From the NCBI RefSeq assembly GCF_001563665.1, contig NZ_KQ961847.1, forward strand, positions 1 to 57,239: 57,239 nucleotides of DNA, read 5' to 3'. The position numbers and the translations under genes were made by a program. The notes under the pieces were generated by a model. That model searched no databases. It worked only from the letters and a program-made list of their open reading frames with translations, and had not been told where the DNA came from. The stretch comes from Gardnerella vaginalis. Its GTDB lineage: Bacteria; Actinomycetota; Actinomycetes; Actinomycetales; Bifidobacteriaceae. Numbering within the stretch: position 1 is the stretch's first letter; each line of letters opens with the position of its first letter. Below, one piece after another: positions 1 through 9,113 of this stretch.

Positions 1-165
1 GACCATAAGGAGGTTGGTTCTGTTGACGCTGACCAAACTGAGGGTTCTGCTGCTGATTTGGCTGACCAAACTGAGGATTCTGACCAAACTGCGGGTTTTG
101 ACGAGCAGAATCCTGACCGAACTGTGGGTTTTGTTGACCAAACTGAGGATTCTGACCCAGCTGAC
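1..165 (-). repeat. NPQFGQ-coding tandem repeat
   Basis: At least five copies of a degenerate 18-21 bp unit encode NPQFGQ or QNPQFGQ within the zinc-ribbon gene. The copies differ mostly at synonymous positions and are interrupted by variants such as DSARQ. The array probably continues past the left edge. Confidence 0.8.
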
Positions 166-1000
166 TAGAAGAAGATTCGTCAGAAAGAGTCTGATTCACA
201 GGCTCAAAATCAGCTTTTTGCAAATTATTGGATTCCGCTGTTGCGCTATTAGAATTAGCAGAATTATTTTGAGCATACTGAGATTTATTAGATTCTGAAT
301 CGTCACTTTTATTCTCGTCAAAACGAGGTTCATCAAATCTAACATCATCACCTGTATGACTATCACTAATGTACTCTTGCTCACTATCAGATTGCGCACT
401 ATCAGATTGCGCACTATCAGCTTGCGCACTATCAGATTGCTCATACTGTTTAACCTGAAAATCCTGCTCCGATTTAGGATTCTGCTGACCAAAATAAGAA
501 GAATCCGAGATATCACTATAATTCTCATGACCAGCAGCGCTGGCGGTATCAGCAACACTAACACTGGCATCAACACTAGAATCGGCACTACCAGCAACAC
601 TAGCAGCAGCTTCATGAGCAGAATCACTATTGGCAGCAACACCTTCTGGAGATTCAAGATAACTACTAGGAGCAGCAACACTAGCACCAGCAGCAGCCTC
701 AACAGTAGAAGCACTATTAGCATCAGCGCTAGCAGCACCAGAGACGCTAGAAACACCAGCAACACTAGCAGCAAAGTTATCTTTATTAGCTAATTGCGCC
801 AAAGAATTAGTATCGCGAGGTTCATCCTGCGCGTTCAATTGGTTCTGCTGAGATTGAAAATCAAACTTTTCATAAGATTGTTGAGGATTGTTTTCCACAG
901 AAGGATTATTTACAAAATTTTCTGTAAGCTTATTACCACACTCTTTGCAAAAATTAGCAACATCCCTGTTCTCGGTTTTGCAACGACTACAAACCTTCAT
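1..1000 (-). CDS. Zinc-ribbon protein with repetitive low-complexity region (3' end outside window)
   Basis: The frame is open from an ATG at 1000 to the left edge (333 codons, no stop), so the C-terminus is missing. The start is supported by AAGGAG seven bases upstream. The first 21 residues hold two CxxC pairs (C4/C7 and C18/C21), the treble-clef pattern of small zinc-ribbon domains. After about residue 30 the protein is low complexity: an Ala/Ser/Val-rich stretch (about residues 75-155), four SDSAQ-like 5-residue repeats (about 187-206), and at least five NPQFGQ-type repeats near the edge. In many Gram-positive bacteria such zinc-ribbon proteins continue into a proline/glutamine-rich part and a membrane segment; that part is not visible here. 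The function is unknown. Overlapping open frames on either strand read as hydrophobic or Leu/Ile-rich noise and are shadows. Confidence 0.85.
   Translation of the reverse strand, partial: MKVCSRCKTENRDVANFCKECGNKLTENFVNNPSVENNPQQSYEKFDFQSQQNQLNAQDEPRDTNSLAQLANKDNFAASVAGVSSVSGAASADANSASTVEAAAGASVAAPSSYLESPEGVAANSDSAHEAAASVAGSADSSVDASVSVADTASAAGHENYSDISDSSYFGQQNPKSEQDFQVKQYEQSDSAQADSAQSDSAQSDSEQEYISDSHTGDDVRFDEPRFDENKSDDSESNKSQYAQNNSANSNSATAESNNLQKADFEPVNQTLSDESSSSQLGQNPQFGQQNPQFGQDSARQNPQFGQNPQFGQPNQQQNPQFGQRQQNQPPYG
375..440 (-). repeat. SDSAQ-coding 15-bp tandem repeat
   Basis: About four copies of a 15-bp unit (plus strand CACTATCAGATTGCG) lie in the zinc-ribbon gene, with one C/A variant. 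The copies are nearly identical, suggesting recent expansion. Because 15 is a multiple of three, gain or loss of units would keep the frame. Confidence 0.85.
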
Positions 1001-1130
1001 ACTCTCTCTCCTTATACAAAACTCATCATCGTGTTAAAGTACAAAAATACTCGCTAAACGCGCATATTACAAGCACAAAGCTTTACTAATAGAAATTTTA
1101 AATTATATTTTCTAATTTACAAGTAAAATA

Positions 1131-1784
1131 TCAAATAGCAAAACCTAAACTACGCGCAGCAGATACTGGAACAGCTTCATCTGCCCAATAATCCTCAAGA
1201 TTTTCATCTGTAGTTAATGAACGAATCTCTGCACGATCAATATATAATTCACCACGAAGATGATCTGTTTCATGTTGGAAAATTCTAGCAGGCCAACCAT
1301 GAAGTTTTACAGAATGTTGCTTTCCATCTTCATCTTGCCAAGTTGCCTTAATATCAAGCCAACGTTGACGAACAGCTTGATAACCAGAAACACTTAGACA
1401 GCCTTCATAAAAACTACGAGTCTGAGTACCAATAGGCTCATAATGAGGATTGATTATTGCCCTGAACGGCAACTCCTCAATATCTCGAGGATCATCTTCA
1501 TCATCTCGAACATGATCTTCAATAACTGCAATAGCAAGACCAAGACCAATCTGTGGAGCTGCTAAACCAACCCCAGGTGCTTCAAGCATCGTGCTATGCA
1601 TAAGCGAAATTAGCTTATCTAAAGTTGCTCTAGTAAGTTGACCATCATATTCAACAGTACGAGAACGCAATACAGGCTCACCAGCCTGAACAATAGGCAA
1701 TATTCCATCACTCGTTGCAGAATCCAAAAGATGCTCAACTGCACGACTGAGTTTTGTATCGACACTTGCGTGATGCGTAAACAT
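1131..1784 (-). CDS. def: Peptide deformylase
   Basis: Removes the N-formyl group from nascent proteins at the ribosome using a metal ion. All three family motifs are visible: GVGLAAPQIG, EGCLSVSG (metal-binding Cys) and HETDHLRG (HExxH metal site with catalytic Glu). At 217 residues it is slightly longer than typical bacterial deformylases, with an N-terminal extension of about 25 residues before the conserved PIVQAGEPVLR stretch. ATG at 1784 is preceded by AAAGGAG five bases upstream. It lies about 200 bp downstream of glmM on the same strand; that spacer contains a nested inverted repeat just upstream of the ribosome-binding site, so def probably has its own leader. No formyltransferase gene is adjacent. 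Confidence 0.95.
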   Translation of the reverse strand: MFTHHASVDTKLSRAVEHLLDSATSDGILPIVQAGEPVLRSRTVEYDGQLTRATLDKLISLMHSTMLEAPGVGLAAPQIGLGLAIAVIEDHVRDDEDDPRDIEELPFRAIINPHYEPIGTQTRSFYEGCLSVSGYQAVRQRWLDIKATWQDEDGKQHSVKLHGWPARIFQHETDHLRGELYIDRAEIRSLTTDENLEDYWADEAVPVSAARSLGFAI

Positions 1785-1799
1785 AGGACTCCTTTAACG

Positions 1800-1890
1800 A
1801 ATGCGAAAATAGTGCACGAAAACACAGTATTACGTGCATCATATGAACATAACACCGAAATGCTAAGTATATCAAAATTATTTTCGCATT
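1800..1890 (-). promoter_or_regulatory. Nested inverted repeat in the def leader
   Basis: AATGCGAAAATA at 1800-1811 is an exact inverted repeat of 1879-1890 (12 bp). Inside it, TGCACG at 1813-1818 pairs with CGTGCA at 1833-1838. The outer arm ends a few bases before the def ribosome-binding site. In RNA it could form a two-level hairpin; as DNA it could be an operator. No known riboswitch consensus was recognised. Confidence 0.5.
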
Positions 1891-1991
1891 GCCAGATACA
1901 AACAAAAACTCAACGCATTAGAATACTTAGTGCAAATGTAATACACATAACTATCCTCAAACCCACTTCTAAAAGCAAACTCTCAAAAACT

Positions 1992-3425
1992 TTACAGCTT
2001 CAAATTATCTATAACAACTTGAGCTAATCGAGCACATACTTCATCTGCTTGCTTTTGAGTTCCTGCTTCACACATAACACGAACAAGAGGTTCAGTTCCA
2101 CTAGGACGCAAAAGAACACGACCAGAATCACCAAGAAGATTAGACTCTTTCTCTACTGCATCAAGAACTGCAGCATTAGTTTTAGAAGCCATTTTATCTA
2201 CATTAGGCACATTCACAAGAGCCTGAGGTAACTGTGGAAAATCAGCAGCCATTTGCGAAAGTTTCTTTCCTGCACGAACAACTTCACGACACAAAGTCAA
2301 TGCCGTAAGAGTGCCATCTCCTGTAGTAGCAAATTCTCTGTTAATCACATGCCCAGATTGCTCTCCACCCAAAGAATAATCGTGTTTAAGCATCTCTTCC
2401 AAAACATAACGATCGCCAACGTTCGTCTGAACTGTTGAAATTCCCATATCTTTGAGTGCAAGCTTCAAACCAAGATTGCTCATAACAGTAACAACTAAAG
2501 TATCATGGTTAAGTTTACCTTCAGATTTTTTAGAGCGAGCAAGAATTCCCATAATTTGATCGCCGTTGACCATATTCCCATTTTCATCTACAGCTAAGCA
2601 ACGATCAGCATCGCCATCAAACGCTACTCCCAAATCTGCATTAGATGCTTTTACCATTGCTTGCAATTGCTCAGGATGAGTTGAGCCAGCGTGATCATTG
2701 ATATTATAACCATCAGGAGAAGCGTTAATTACGATTACTTCTGCTCCTGCTCTACGCAAAGCCTCAGGAGCAACAACAGAAGTAGCTCCATTCGCACAAT
2801 CTGCAACAACGCGCAAACCTGCAAGCGGCTTTGGACGCGTAGTAGAACCACTACTCAAAGGCGCAACTGCTGAAACAAGGTGATCTATATAAAGATTTGT
2901 AGCAGTAGTAGTATCTCGACTTATACGACCAACACCATCACCAGTTGGACGATCCCAATCTTGACCAAGAACTGATTCAATCTCATCTTCTTTGCTATCC
3001 GGCAGCTTAAATCCACCTCTAGCAAAGAATTTAATACCATTATCCGGCATAGGATTATGAGATGCAGAAATAACAGCACCCATTTCCACATTCAGCACAG
3101 AAGTGAGAAAAGCCACGCCAGGAGTAGGGATAATTCCAGCATCAATCACATCAAATCCACCTGCGCTCATACCAGCAGATAAAGCTGCAGCAAGAAAATC
3201 GCCCGAAACGCGAGTATCTCTACCAACTAAAGCGCGTCTACGAGCATGAACAGATTTATTTAAAGAATCGGAATTAGTATCAGAAGAATCAGAAGAAACA
3301 CAGTTTTCAGAAGAAACATTTCCCAATACTCTAACGGCGGCATCTCCTAAATCCAACGCAAGCTTAGCTGTTAAATCTCGGTTTGCTAATCCCCTAACAC
3401 CATCAGTACCAAACATTCGTGGCAT
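1992..3425 (-). CDS. glmM: Phosphoglucosamine mutase
   Basis: Interconverts glucosamine-6-phosphate and glucosamine-1-phosphate on the route to UDP-GlcNAc and peptidoglycan. Visible landmarks are the N-terminal FGTDGVRG, the active-site loop ISASHNP with catalytic Ser122, the metal-binding loop DGDADR, the substrate loop GGEQSGH and the phosphate-binding PSGTEPLVRV near the C-terminus. At 477 residues it is longer than the usual length of about 450; most of the excess is a Ser/Asp/Asn-rich insert at about residues 38-58, between the first helix and the RALVGRDTR strand. The start (ATG at 3425) has a GAGG-type ribosome-binding site. The gene stands alone, with about 200 bp to def and 335 bp to pepN. 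Confidence 0.96.
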   Translation of the reverse strand: MPRMFGTDGVRGLANRDLTAKLALDLGDAAVRVLGNVSSENCVSSDSSDTNSDSLNKSVHARRRALVGRDTRVSGDFLAAALSAGMSAGGFDVIDAGIIPTPGVAFLTSVLNVEMGAVISASHNPMPDNGIKFFARGGFKLPDSKEDEIESVLGQDWDRPTGDGVGRISRDTTTATNLYIDHLVSAVAPLSSGSTTRPKPLAGLRVVADCANGATSVVAPEALRRAGAEVIVINASPDGYNINDHAGSTHPEQLQAMVKASNADLGVAFDGDADRCLAVDENGNMVNGDQIMGILARSKKSEGKLNHDTLVVTVMSNLGLKLALKDMGISTVQTNVGDRYVLEEMLKHDYSLGGEQSGHVINREFATTGDGTLTALTLCREVVRAGKKLSQMAADFPQLPQALVNVPNVDKMASKTNAAVLDAVEKESNLLGDSGRVLLRPSGTEPLVRVMCEAGTQKQADEVCARLAQVVIDNLKL

Positions 3426-3760
3426 AATAACGCCTCTTTCACAAAATCAATGAATCAGTTCATTCACGCGCTCGCAAAACATTACTCATTGCGCGCCACA
3501 CACTGCTTATTATTTTATGCACAAGTTCACATAACGCGCCATAAAGAAAGCACTATGAAACAAAACGAGATTATAAACATTCTTACAAAGCTTATTTCTA
3601 TAGAATTTGGCTCATAACAATAGATTTAGCTTATATCACTAGATTTGTGAAAATAGCAATATAATTTGCGTCAACAAATACAAAATATGCGAGATTCATA
3701 GCCAACTTATAACGTTGACTACAAACCTCGCATTTAATTAAAAATAACGAAACTGTTGAA
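3426..3760. other. Intergenic region between pepN and glmM
   Basis: No convincing coding frame. It contains the pepN terminator hairpin (3687-3733) and then about 250 bp of AT-rich sequence that should hold the glmM promoter. I could not pick a single convincing -10/-35 pair. Confidence 0.6.
3687..3733 (-). terminator. Terminator hairpin of pepN
   Basis: ATGCGAG at 3687-3693 pairs with CTCGCAT at 3727-3733. Inner arms (around AGCCAAC and GTTGACT) extend the stem with few mismatches. On the minus strand the stem is followed by a T-rich stretch (ATTTTGTATTTG). It lies about 30 bp after the pepN stop codon. Confidence 0.75.
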
Positions 3761-6376
3761 TTAGCTCAACGAAGCGTTATATTTCTGTACCATAAGAGTA
3801 CGGCGCGAAAGATCAAGATTACCAAGCACCATACGACGAAGTGCATCAGGAGCGTCATTATGAGCTTCAAGCCATTTAGCTCCACCGTCAACCAAATCCT
3901 CAACTGGTGCATACACAGGATACAAACCTTCAATTAAAGCTTCTGCCATATGGAATGTGCGATTCTTCCAGATCCAATCAATATCAGCAAAATATCGCTC
4001 AACATATGGCTTAGCGAGATCTCCCTTAGCTGTAGAGTAAAAACCTGCAGCAACAGCACCCATCTGCATATTAGTCAAGTCAAGATTACGCAAAGCCTGT
4101 TCCCACGCCCAATCCTTAGCTTCTGCAGTTGCGCGCGATGCACGAGCCTGATAAGCATGCTCACGATTTTCAGTAGTATCTCTCTTTTGAAGTTCAGCAT
4201 CAATATCAGCTTCACTCAAATCATTCACTCCTGCGAGCGCAATCAAAATACTCCAACGCAAGTCGTTATCAATATCTAAGCCTTCTAATTTCACAGAGCC
4301 GTCAAGCAATCCACGAGCTACACGAATAAATTCTGAGTCGCCGACTTCTCCATATCCAAGATAAGCTTTAACTAATTGGAACTGCTCATCAGAACCAGCA
4401 TTAGCAGCCAAAGCGAGTTGCCAAAGTTCATGAGCAACATGCTTTGCCACTTCTGCTTGACGACTAGGGACAACATAGTGGCTTGCTGTGATTTTCACTT
4501 GTCCAAGCGCATAACGGAAAGTAGTAGATTCTCGCTCAGTAGCCAAAGCTTTAAGACTAAGTTCCACAAAGCGTTCTGCTGGGAATTGCGCATCACGAGT
4601 CATATCCCACAAAGACAGCCAAATAATAGAGCGCGTCAAAGAATCCTTAAAGCGATAAAGATTTTCGGCAGCAAACTCAAGCGACTTATCGTCAAAACGA
4701 AGCTTAGTGTATGTTAAATCATCATCATTAACCAAAATTAACGCCGGTCTGCGCAAGCCACGCGCCTCTTCCACCTGCGTTAGCTCACCATCAACATCAA
4801 GCTCAATTCGCTTAGTACGCTTGATTTCTCCAGTAGTTTCATCAACATCATAGAAACCAACTGCTAAACGATGCGCTCTAAGAACAGGATGCTCTTTACT
4901 AGCACTTTGACGCAAACGCAAAGCAGAAATAGTTCCATCACTAGACTCTTCAACTTCTGTAGAAATCGTGTTAATTCCAGCCTTTTCAAGCCACTTAGCA
5001 CTCCAAGACTTTAAATCGCGACCGCTTGTAAGTTCCAATTCATGCAATAAATCAGCTAAAGTAGCATTGCTATAAGCGTGCTTACTTAAGTAGTTGTGAA
5101 TTCCTTCAAAGAACTTTTCGCGACCAACATACGCAACTAGCTGCTTTAAAACAGAAGCTCCCTTTGCGTAAGTGATTCCATCGAAGTTTACGGAAGTGTC
5201 ATTCAAATCGTTGATTGGAGCAACAATCGGATGTGTGGTTGGTAGCTGATCTTGATTTAACGCCCAGCTCTTTTCCCCAGAATTGAACGTGCTCCAAGCG
5301 TCATGCCATTGCGTTGCTTCAGCAGTAGCAAGAGTAGAAGTGAATTCTGCGAAGGATTCATTAAGCCACAAATCATTCCACCACTTCATAGTTACATAAT
5401 CGCCAAACCACATATGAGCAAGCTCATGCAAAACTGTCACAACACGGCGCTCAGCATAAGCGTCTGTAACTTTTGATTCAAAAACGTATTGATCACGAAT
5501 TGTAACCATGCCAATATTTTCCATTGCACCAGCGTTATACTCTGGCACATAAATCTGATCGTACTTTGCGTACGGATATGGCACTCCCCAAGTCTTTGCA
5601 TAAAAAGCAAATCCCTTTTTCGTAATATCAAATAGATAGTCAACATCTTTTGCAAAAGCATCTTTAAGAGCTTGACGGCAATACATTGCCATCGGAACTA
5701 CGCGACCATCTTCATTATTGTATTCTGTATGCCACTGAGCATAAGGTCCTGCACAAACAGCCGTAAGATAAGAGCTCATCTTTGGAGTTGACTCAAACTC
5801 CCATCGTTTCATACCTTCAACAACGCCGTTTTCCAAAGTGCCAGACTCAGTTTGACTGTTTTGCAACTTTTCAGAACTTTTAACTGGCATATTTGAAGTC
5901 ACAATCCAGCTTTCTGGAGCATCTACAGTAAAATCAAAAACTGCCTTCAAATCTGGCTGATCAAATACAGCATAAACTCTGCGAGCGTCAGGAACTTCAA
6001 ACTGCGTGTAAAGATATACATTCCCATCAGACGGATCAACACTACGATGCAAGCCTTCACCAGTGTTGGAATATTGGCAATTTGCAACAACTTCTACAAC
6101 GTTATGCTCATCTAAATCCGAAAGTTCAATACGACTATTTGCAAAAACTTTAGAAACATCAAGAGACGCTCCGTTTAGCACAACTGATTCAACACTATTA
6201 GCAATCAAATCTAGAAAACTACTAGAACCAGCTTTAGCATCGAATGTAATTTTTGTACGCGATGTAAAATCACGAGCACCTTTACCTAAATCAAGCGATA
6301 CATCGTAATGAATTGGCATATGAACCGCATCAAAACGTTCTTCTGCTTCGACACGAGTCAGATTTGCTCCTGGCAT
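3761..6376 (-). CDS. pepN: Aminopeptidase N (M1 family metallopeptidase)
   Basis: Cytoplasmic zinc aminopeptidase that removes N-terminal residues from peptides. The M1 signatures are intact: substrate-binding GAMENIG at residues 283-289, HELAHMWFGD with zinc ligands H317 and H321, and the third ligand E340 in WLNESFAEF. The 871-residue length and the long helical C-terminal domain fit actinobacterial PepN. No signal peptide is visible. ATG at 6376 has a strong purine-rich ribosome-binding site (GGAAGGAAA). Next upstream on the same strand is a C69 dipeptidase, so two peptide-degrading enzymes are neighbours, though the 117-bp spacer does not prove an operon. A terminator hairpin follows the gene. 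Confidence 0.96.
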   Translation of the reverse strand: MPGANLTRVEAEERFDAVHMPIHYDVSLDLGKGARDFTSRTKITFDAKAGSSSFLDLIANSVESVVLNGASLDVSKVFANSRIELSDLDEHNVVEVVANCQYSNTGEGLHRSVDPSDGNVYLYTQFEVPDARRVYAVFDQPDLKAVFDFTVDAPESWIVTSNMPVKSSEKLQNSQTESGTLENGVVEGMKRWEFESTPKMSSYLTAVCAGPYAQWHTEYNNEDGRVVPMAMYCRQALKDAFAKDVDYLFDITKKGFAFYAKTWGVPYPYAKYDQIYVPEYNAGAMENIGMVTIRDQYVFESKVTDAYAERRVVTVLHELAHMWFGDYVTMKWWNDLWLNESFAEFTSTLATAEATQWHDAWSTFNSGEKSWALNQDQLPTTHPIVAPINDLNDTSVNFDGITYAKGASVLKQLVAYVGREKFFEGIHNYLSKHAYSNATLADLLHELELTSGRDLKSWSAKWLEKAGINTISTEVEESSDGTISALRLRQSASKEHPVLRAHRLAVGFYDVDETTGEIKRTKRIELDVDGELTQVEEARGLRRPALILVNDDDLTYTKLRFDDKSLEFAAENLYRFKDSLTRSIIWLSLWDMTRDAQFPAERFVELSLKALATERESTTFRYALGQVKITASHYVVPSRQAEVAKHVAHELWQLALAANAGSDEQFQLVKAYLGYGEVGDSEFIRVARGLLDGSVKLEGLDIDNDLRWSILIALAGVNDLSEADIDAELQKRDTTENREHAYQARASRATAEAKDWAWEQALRNLDLTNMQMGAVAAGFYSTAKGDLAKPYVERYFADIDWIWKNRTFHMAEALIEGLYPVYAPVEDLVDGGAKWLEAHNDAPDALRRMVLGNLDLSRRTLMVQKYNASLS

Positions 6377-6493
6377 ATAATGTTTCCTTCCTTATTATTT
6401 TTTAACAAATTTTCTAATAATTACTTATTATTTTTATCTTTGTAAATTCTTTTAATAATATTTTTACGCTACTCTCGCAAACTATACAAACTA

Positions 6494-8101
6494 TCAATGA
6501 TCAGAACGATTAAAACCATTCTTCATCTTCATACTAGTTATGTAAAGCACATTATCAAGCAAAGAATCAGTTTCAGTCTTAACTCTTATAGACATGCAAT
6601 TATTTATAGCAGCAAGAGCGCGGCGAACTTTTTCATTACGCGTGGAAGCAAGAATAGCATCCGTATCTCTGACTAAATCTCCATAATCTTCGTCACCTTC
6701 GCGTTCAGGCACAAAATCATTCAAGTTGATTTCTTCCAATTCCGCAACGCTTTCATCTGCAGTCTTAATCATTTGATGACCTAAAGAACCGATAAGTTCT
6801 TGATACCTCTCAATTGCGTTAGCGGTATCATTAAATGCTGCATCAGCAAGAGCTGCGATGATACGATTTTCCCAATAGAAGTTTTCACTTGTCACTCGAG
6901 TAGTAGTATCTTCAAAATATTGCGGAATTTCGTTTACATTAGGGTAAACCGGCACTAACGCATTAAAAGGATTAGAACCATAAGCAATCCACTGAATCGC
7001 ACGGAAGGATTCTGGACGATACGGTCTTATTTGTATTACAGAAAGCTCACTTTGACGGTTGATTCCAATTGGTCTAAACAAGTGACGAGTGTGCTCATCG
7101 CCAATCTTCCCATAAGGATCATATTCTGTTCCTTGATAGTGCGAGCTAAGAACATACTTAATGTCTTCAACTGTCACTTTGCGTTCAGGCTGACGCGCCC
7201 AAGGAATATCGTTACTATCCGGACGATGATCAGCATCTTTGCCATCCCACACTTCATCATAAGGATTCAAGAAACGCTCCATATACCAAGCGCGAGGTGT
7301 GTTATAAACATGATCTGCATCTGAATGAGATCCAAACGCATCACGCGGATTAAATAGCGATGTTGATTCAACAGACAAATCCAAATGATTTTCTTCAATA
7401 AACTCAAGCAAATCTTCAGAACACATATGTTCTTCTTGTGCATTAAATGCATCATCTAAATCAAACTCGTCAATACCAAGCTGATTTGGCATAACAACAT
7501 AAGATTCGTCCGGAACGCGTTTAGCAATCCAATGATGACCGCCAACAGTTTCAAGCCACCAAATCTCGTTTACATCAGAAAATGCAACACCATTCATTTC
7601 ATAAGTGCCGTATTTTTCAAGCAATGAACCTAAACGCAATACACCTTCGCGAGCGCTACGAATATAAGGCAAAACAAGAGTCAAAAAGTCTTCTTCGCCA
7701 ATTCCACCTGGAGTTTCTGGTATGTAACCTAAAACACCATCTTCAGGGTCACCTTGAGATTTTTGAAACTCTACAAGCGGATCAGCTCCAAGAACTCTTT
7801 CGTTAGAAGTAATCGTTTCAGTAGCACTCATTGCCACATTCGCCTCATTTACTCCAGCTTCTCCCCAAATTCCTTCACTTAAATCAGCATTTGGAACGCA
7901 AGTATATTGCAACGGTTCATCAGGCAACTCAACAGTCACATGACTAAGAACAGACTTGTAAACTCGTGGGCATTGCTCAGGTTTTACTACTACAAGTCGC
8001 TTCGGATTAAATTCACCATTTGCAGAGTCCTCATTACGAGCAATAAGAGTAGAGCCATCGTAACTAGCACCGCGCCCTACGAGAATTGTTGTACATGCCA
8101 T
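6494..8101 (-). CDS. C69-family dipeptidase
   Basis: N-terminal nucleophile dipeptidase related to Lactobacillus PepD. The conserved start MACTTILVGRGASYDG places the nucleophile at Cys3, followed by STLIARNED, the family's second signature. An ATG four codons upstream (8113) has no ribosome-binding site, whereas the ATG at 8101 follows GGGGGA, so 8101 is chosen, giving 535 residues. This start also leaves the Cys near the N-terminus as the mechanism needs. No signal peptide is seen, so the enzyme is probably cytoplasmic and completes hydrolysis of peptides after PepN. The downstream gene is pepN on the same strand. Confidence 0.9.
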   Translation of the reverse strand: MACTTILVGRGASYDGSTLIARNEDSANGEFNPKRLVVVKPEQCPRVYKSVLSHVTVELPDEPLQYTCVPNADLSEGIWGEAGVNEANVAMSATETITSNERVLGADPLVEFQKSQGDPEDGVLGYIPETPGGIGEEDFLTLVLPYIRSAREGVLRLGSLLEKYGTYEMNGVAFSDVNEIWWLETVGGHHWIAKRVPDESYVVMPNQLGIDEFDLDDAFNAQEEHMCSEDLLEFIEENHLDLSVESTSLFNPRDAFGSHSDADHVYNTPRAWYMERFLNPYDEVWDGKDADHRPDSNDIPWARQPERKVTVEDIKYVLSSHYQGTEYDPYGKIGDEHTRHLFRPIGINRQSELSVIQIRPYRPESFRAIQWIAYGSNPFNALVPVYPNVNEIPQYFEDTTTRVTSENFYWENRIIAALADAAFNDTANAIERYQELIGSLGHQMIKTADESVAELEEINLNDFVPEREGDEDYGDLVRDTDAILASTRNEKVRRALAAINNCMSIRVKTETDSLLDNVLYITSMKMKNGFNRSDH

Positions 8102-8284
8102 AGCATCCCCCATTTGATATTGTTTATTTACTGTTTATTTACTATTTTATTTACTATTACTGATTGATTCTAACGCTTAGACGCAATTTATTAGATTAGT
8201 AACAAAATAAAATGTGAAATGATTTACGTAATAATCTAGAAAACGAAAGCGATGTAATTTAAAACTAACTTAGAAAATAATTCC

Positions 8285-8343
8285 TAAATTAAATTCTTAA
8301 ATTAAATCCCTAATTTAAATTCTTAAATTAAATTCTTAAATAT
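8285..8343. repeat. AAATTAAATTCTT tandem repeat
   Basis: Four to five degenerate copies of a 13-15 bp A/T-only unit (AAATTAAATTCTT and close variants) fill the spacer between the PEBP gene and the dipeptidase gene. Confidence 0.7.
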
Positions 8344-8362
8344 TAGACATTTACGAAAAACT

Positions 8363-8914
8363 TTATGCTCTACCTGTAATGTACATACCTCCAGCATCTA
8401 CAGGAGAATTATTGCATCGCAAATCTCTCATCAATTCATTCATATAAAAACCTTGCTTAAGATCCTCAAATGGCTTTTCAGTGCCAAATACTTCAAGCAT
8501 ATACTCGTGATCCTTGTCTGGAGGTTGCGGACCGTTGTAACGCATAGTAATAGACGCATCTTTGCATCCAATAAATCTACTTGCTTGCGAATTGACACCT
8601 TGCACAGCTTCAGGAATCATAGAAGTCATTTTACGAGAAAAATCTTCAGGAATTTGCAAAGCATGAGAATCATTAAAATCAAACATTAACGCTTCTGAAG
8701 GCACATTTGCTACAGTCCAATGAATCCAAGAAAAACCACACACAGGTATAGCATCATCATCCACAAATCGCCAATGCAAATAATGCACGAAAGAAGGCAA
8801 TCTATCTATATAAAACGGAAACGACACTACTGGAACACCATTAATCTTATTCTGCTCCGGCGCAGCTTTAGAAAAATCGTCCGGTACAACTACAAAATCT
8901 GTTGAAATATCCAT
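8363..8914 (-). CDS. YbhB/YbcL-type PEBP family protein
   Basis: The 183-residue product resembles the bacterial phosphatidylethanolamine-binding protein family (Raf-kinase-inhibitor-like). It shows the family order: an early VPVVSFPFY strand, a GFSWIHWTVANVP core motif equivalent to the usual HWxxxNIP region, then a GPQPPDKDHEYMLEVF segment matching the conserved GPxPPxGxHrY element. The bacterial family's ligand and role are poorly understood. The ribosome-binding site before ATG 8914 is weak. It is flanked by repeat-containing spacers and shows no operon partner. Confidence 0.85.
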   Translation of the reverse strand: MDISTDFVVVPDDFSKAAPEQNKINGVPVVSFPFYIDRLPSFVHYLHWRFVDDDAIPVCGFSWIHWTVANVPSEALMFDFNDSHALQIPEDFSRKMTSMIPEAVQGVNSQASRFIGCKDASITMRYNGPQPPDKDHEYMLEVFGTEKPFEDLKQGFYMNELMRDLRCNNSPVDAGGMYITGRA

Positions 8915-8982
8915 AACTCAAGTATCCAATACATCAATGACGAAGTGAGTTAAATACAGATTATGCACTCGCAATGTATGGA

Positions 8983-9017
8983 AGTAATACAGAAAAGTAA
9001 TACAGAAAAGTAATACA
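8983..9017. repeat. 13-bp tandem repeat upstream of the PEBP gene
   Basis: Two exact copies of AGTAATACAGAAA (8983-8995 and 8996-9008) and a third partial copy (9009-9017) lie 70-100 bp upstream of the PEBP start codon. Confidence 0.85.
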
Positions 9018-9113
9018 TGTATGTGATGTATGGGAAAACTTCGCGAACACAATAGGCTTGAGAAAACTTAACTCAATGTTTATTAACAATTATCTAGTAC
9101 AACTTCTTAATCG

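Noticed and set aside
196..774. Leu/Val-rich 192-residue frame on the minus strand
   Set aside because: It is a shifted frame of the zinc-ribbon gene, which is open through the same region, has a good ribosome-binding site and zinc-ribbon Cys pairs.
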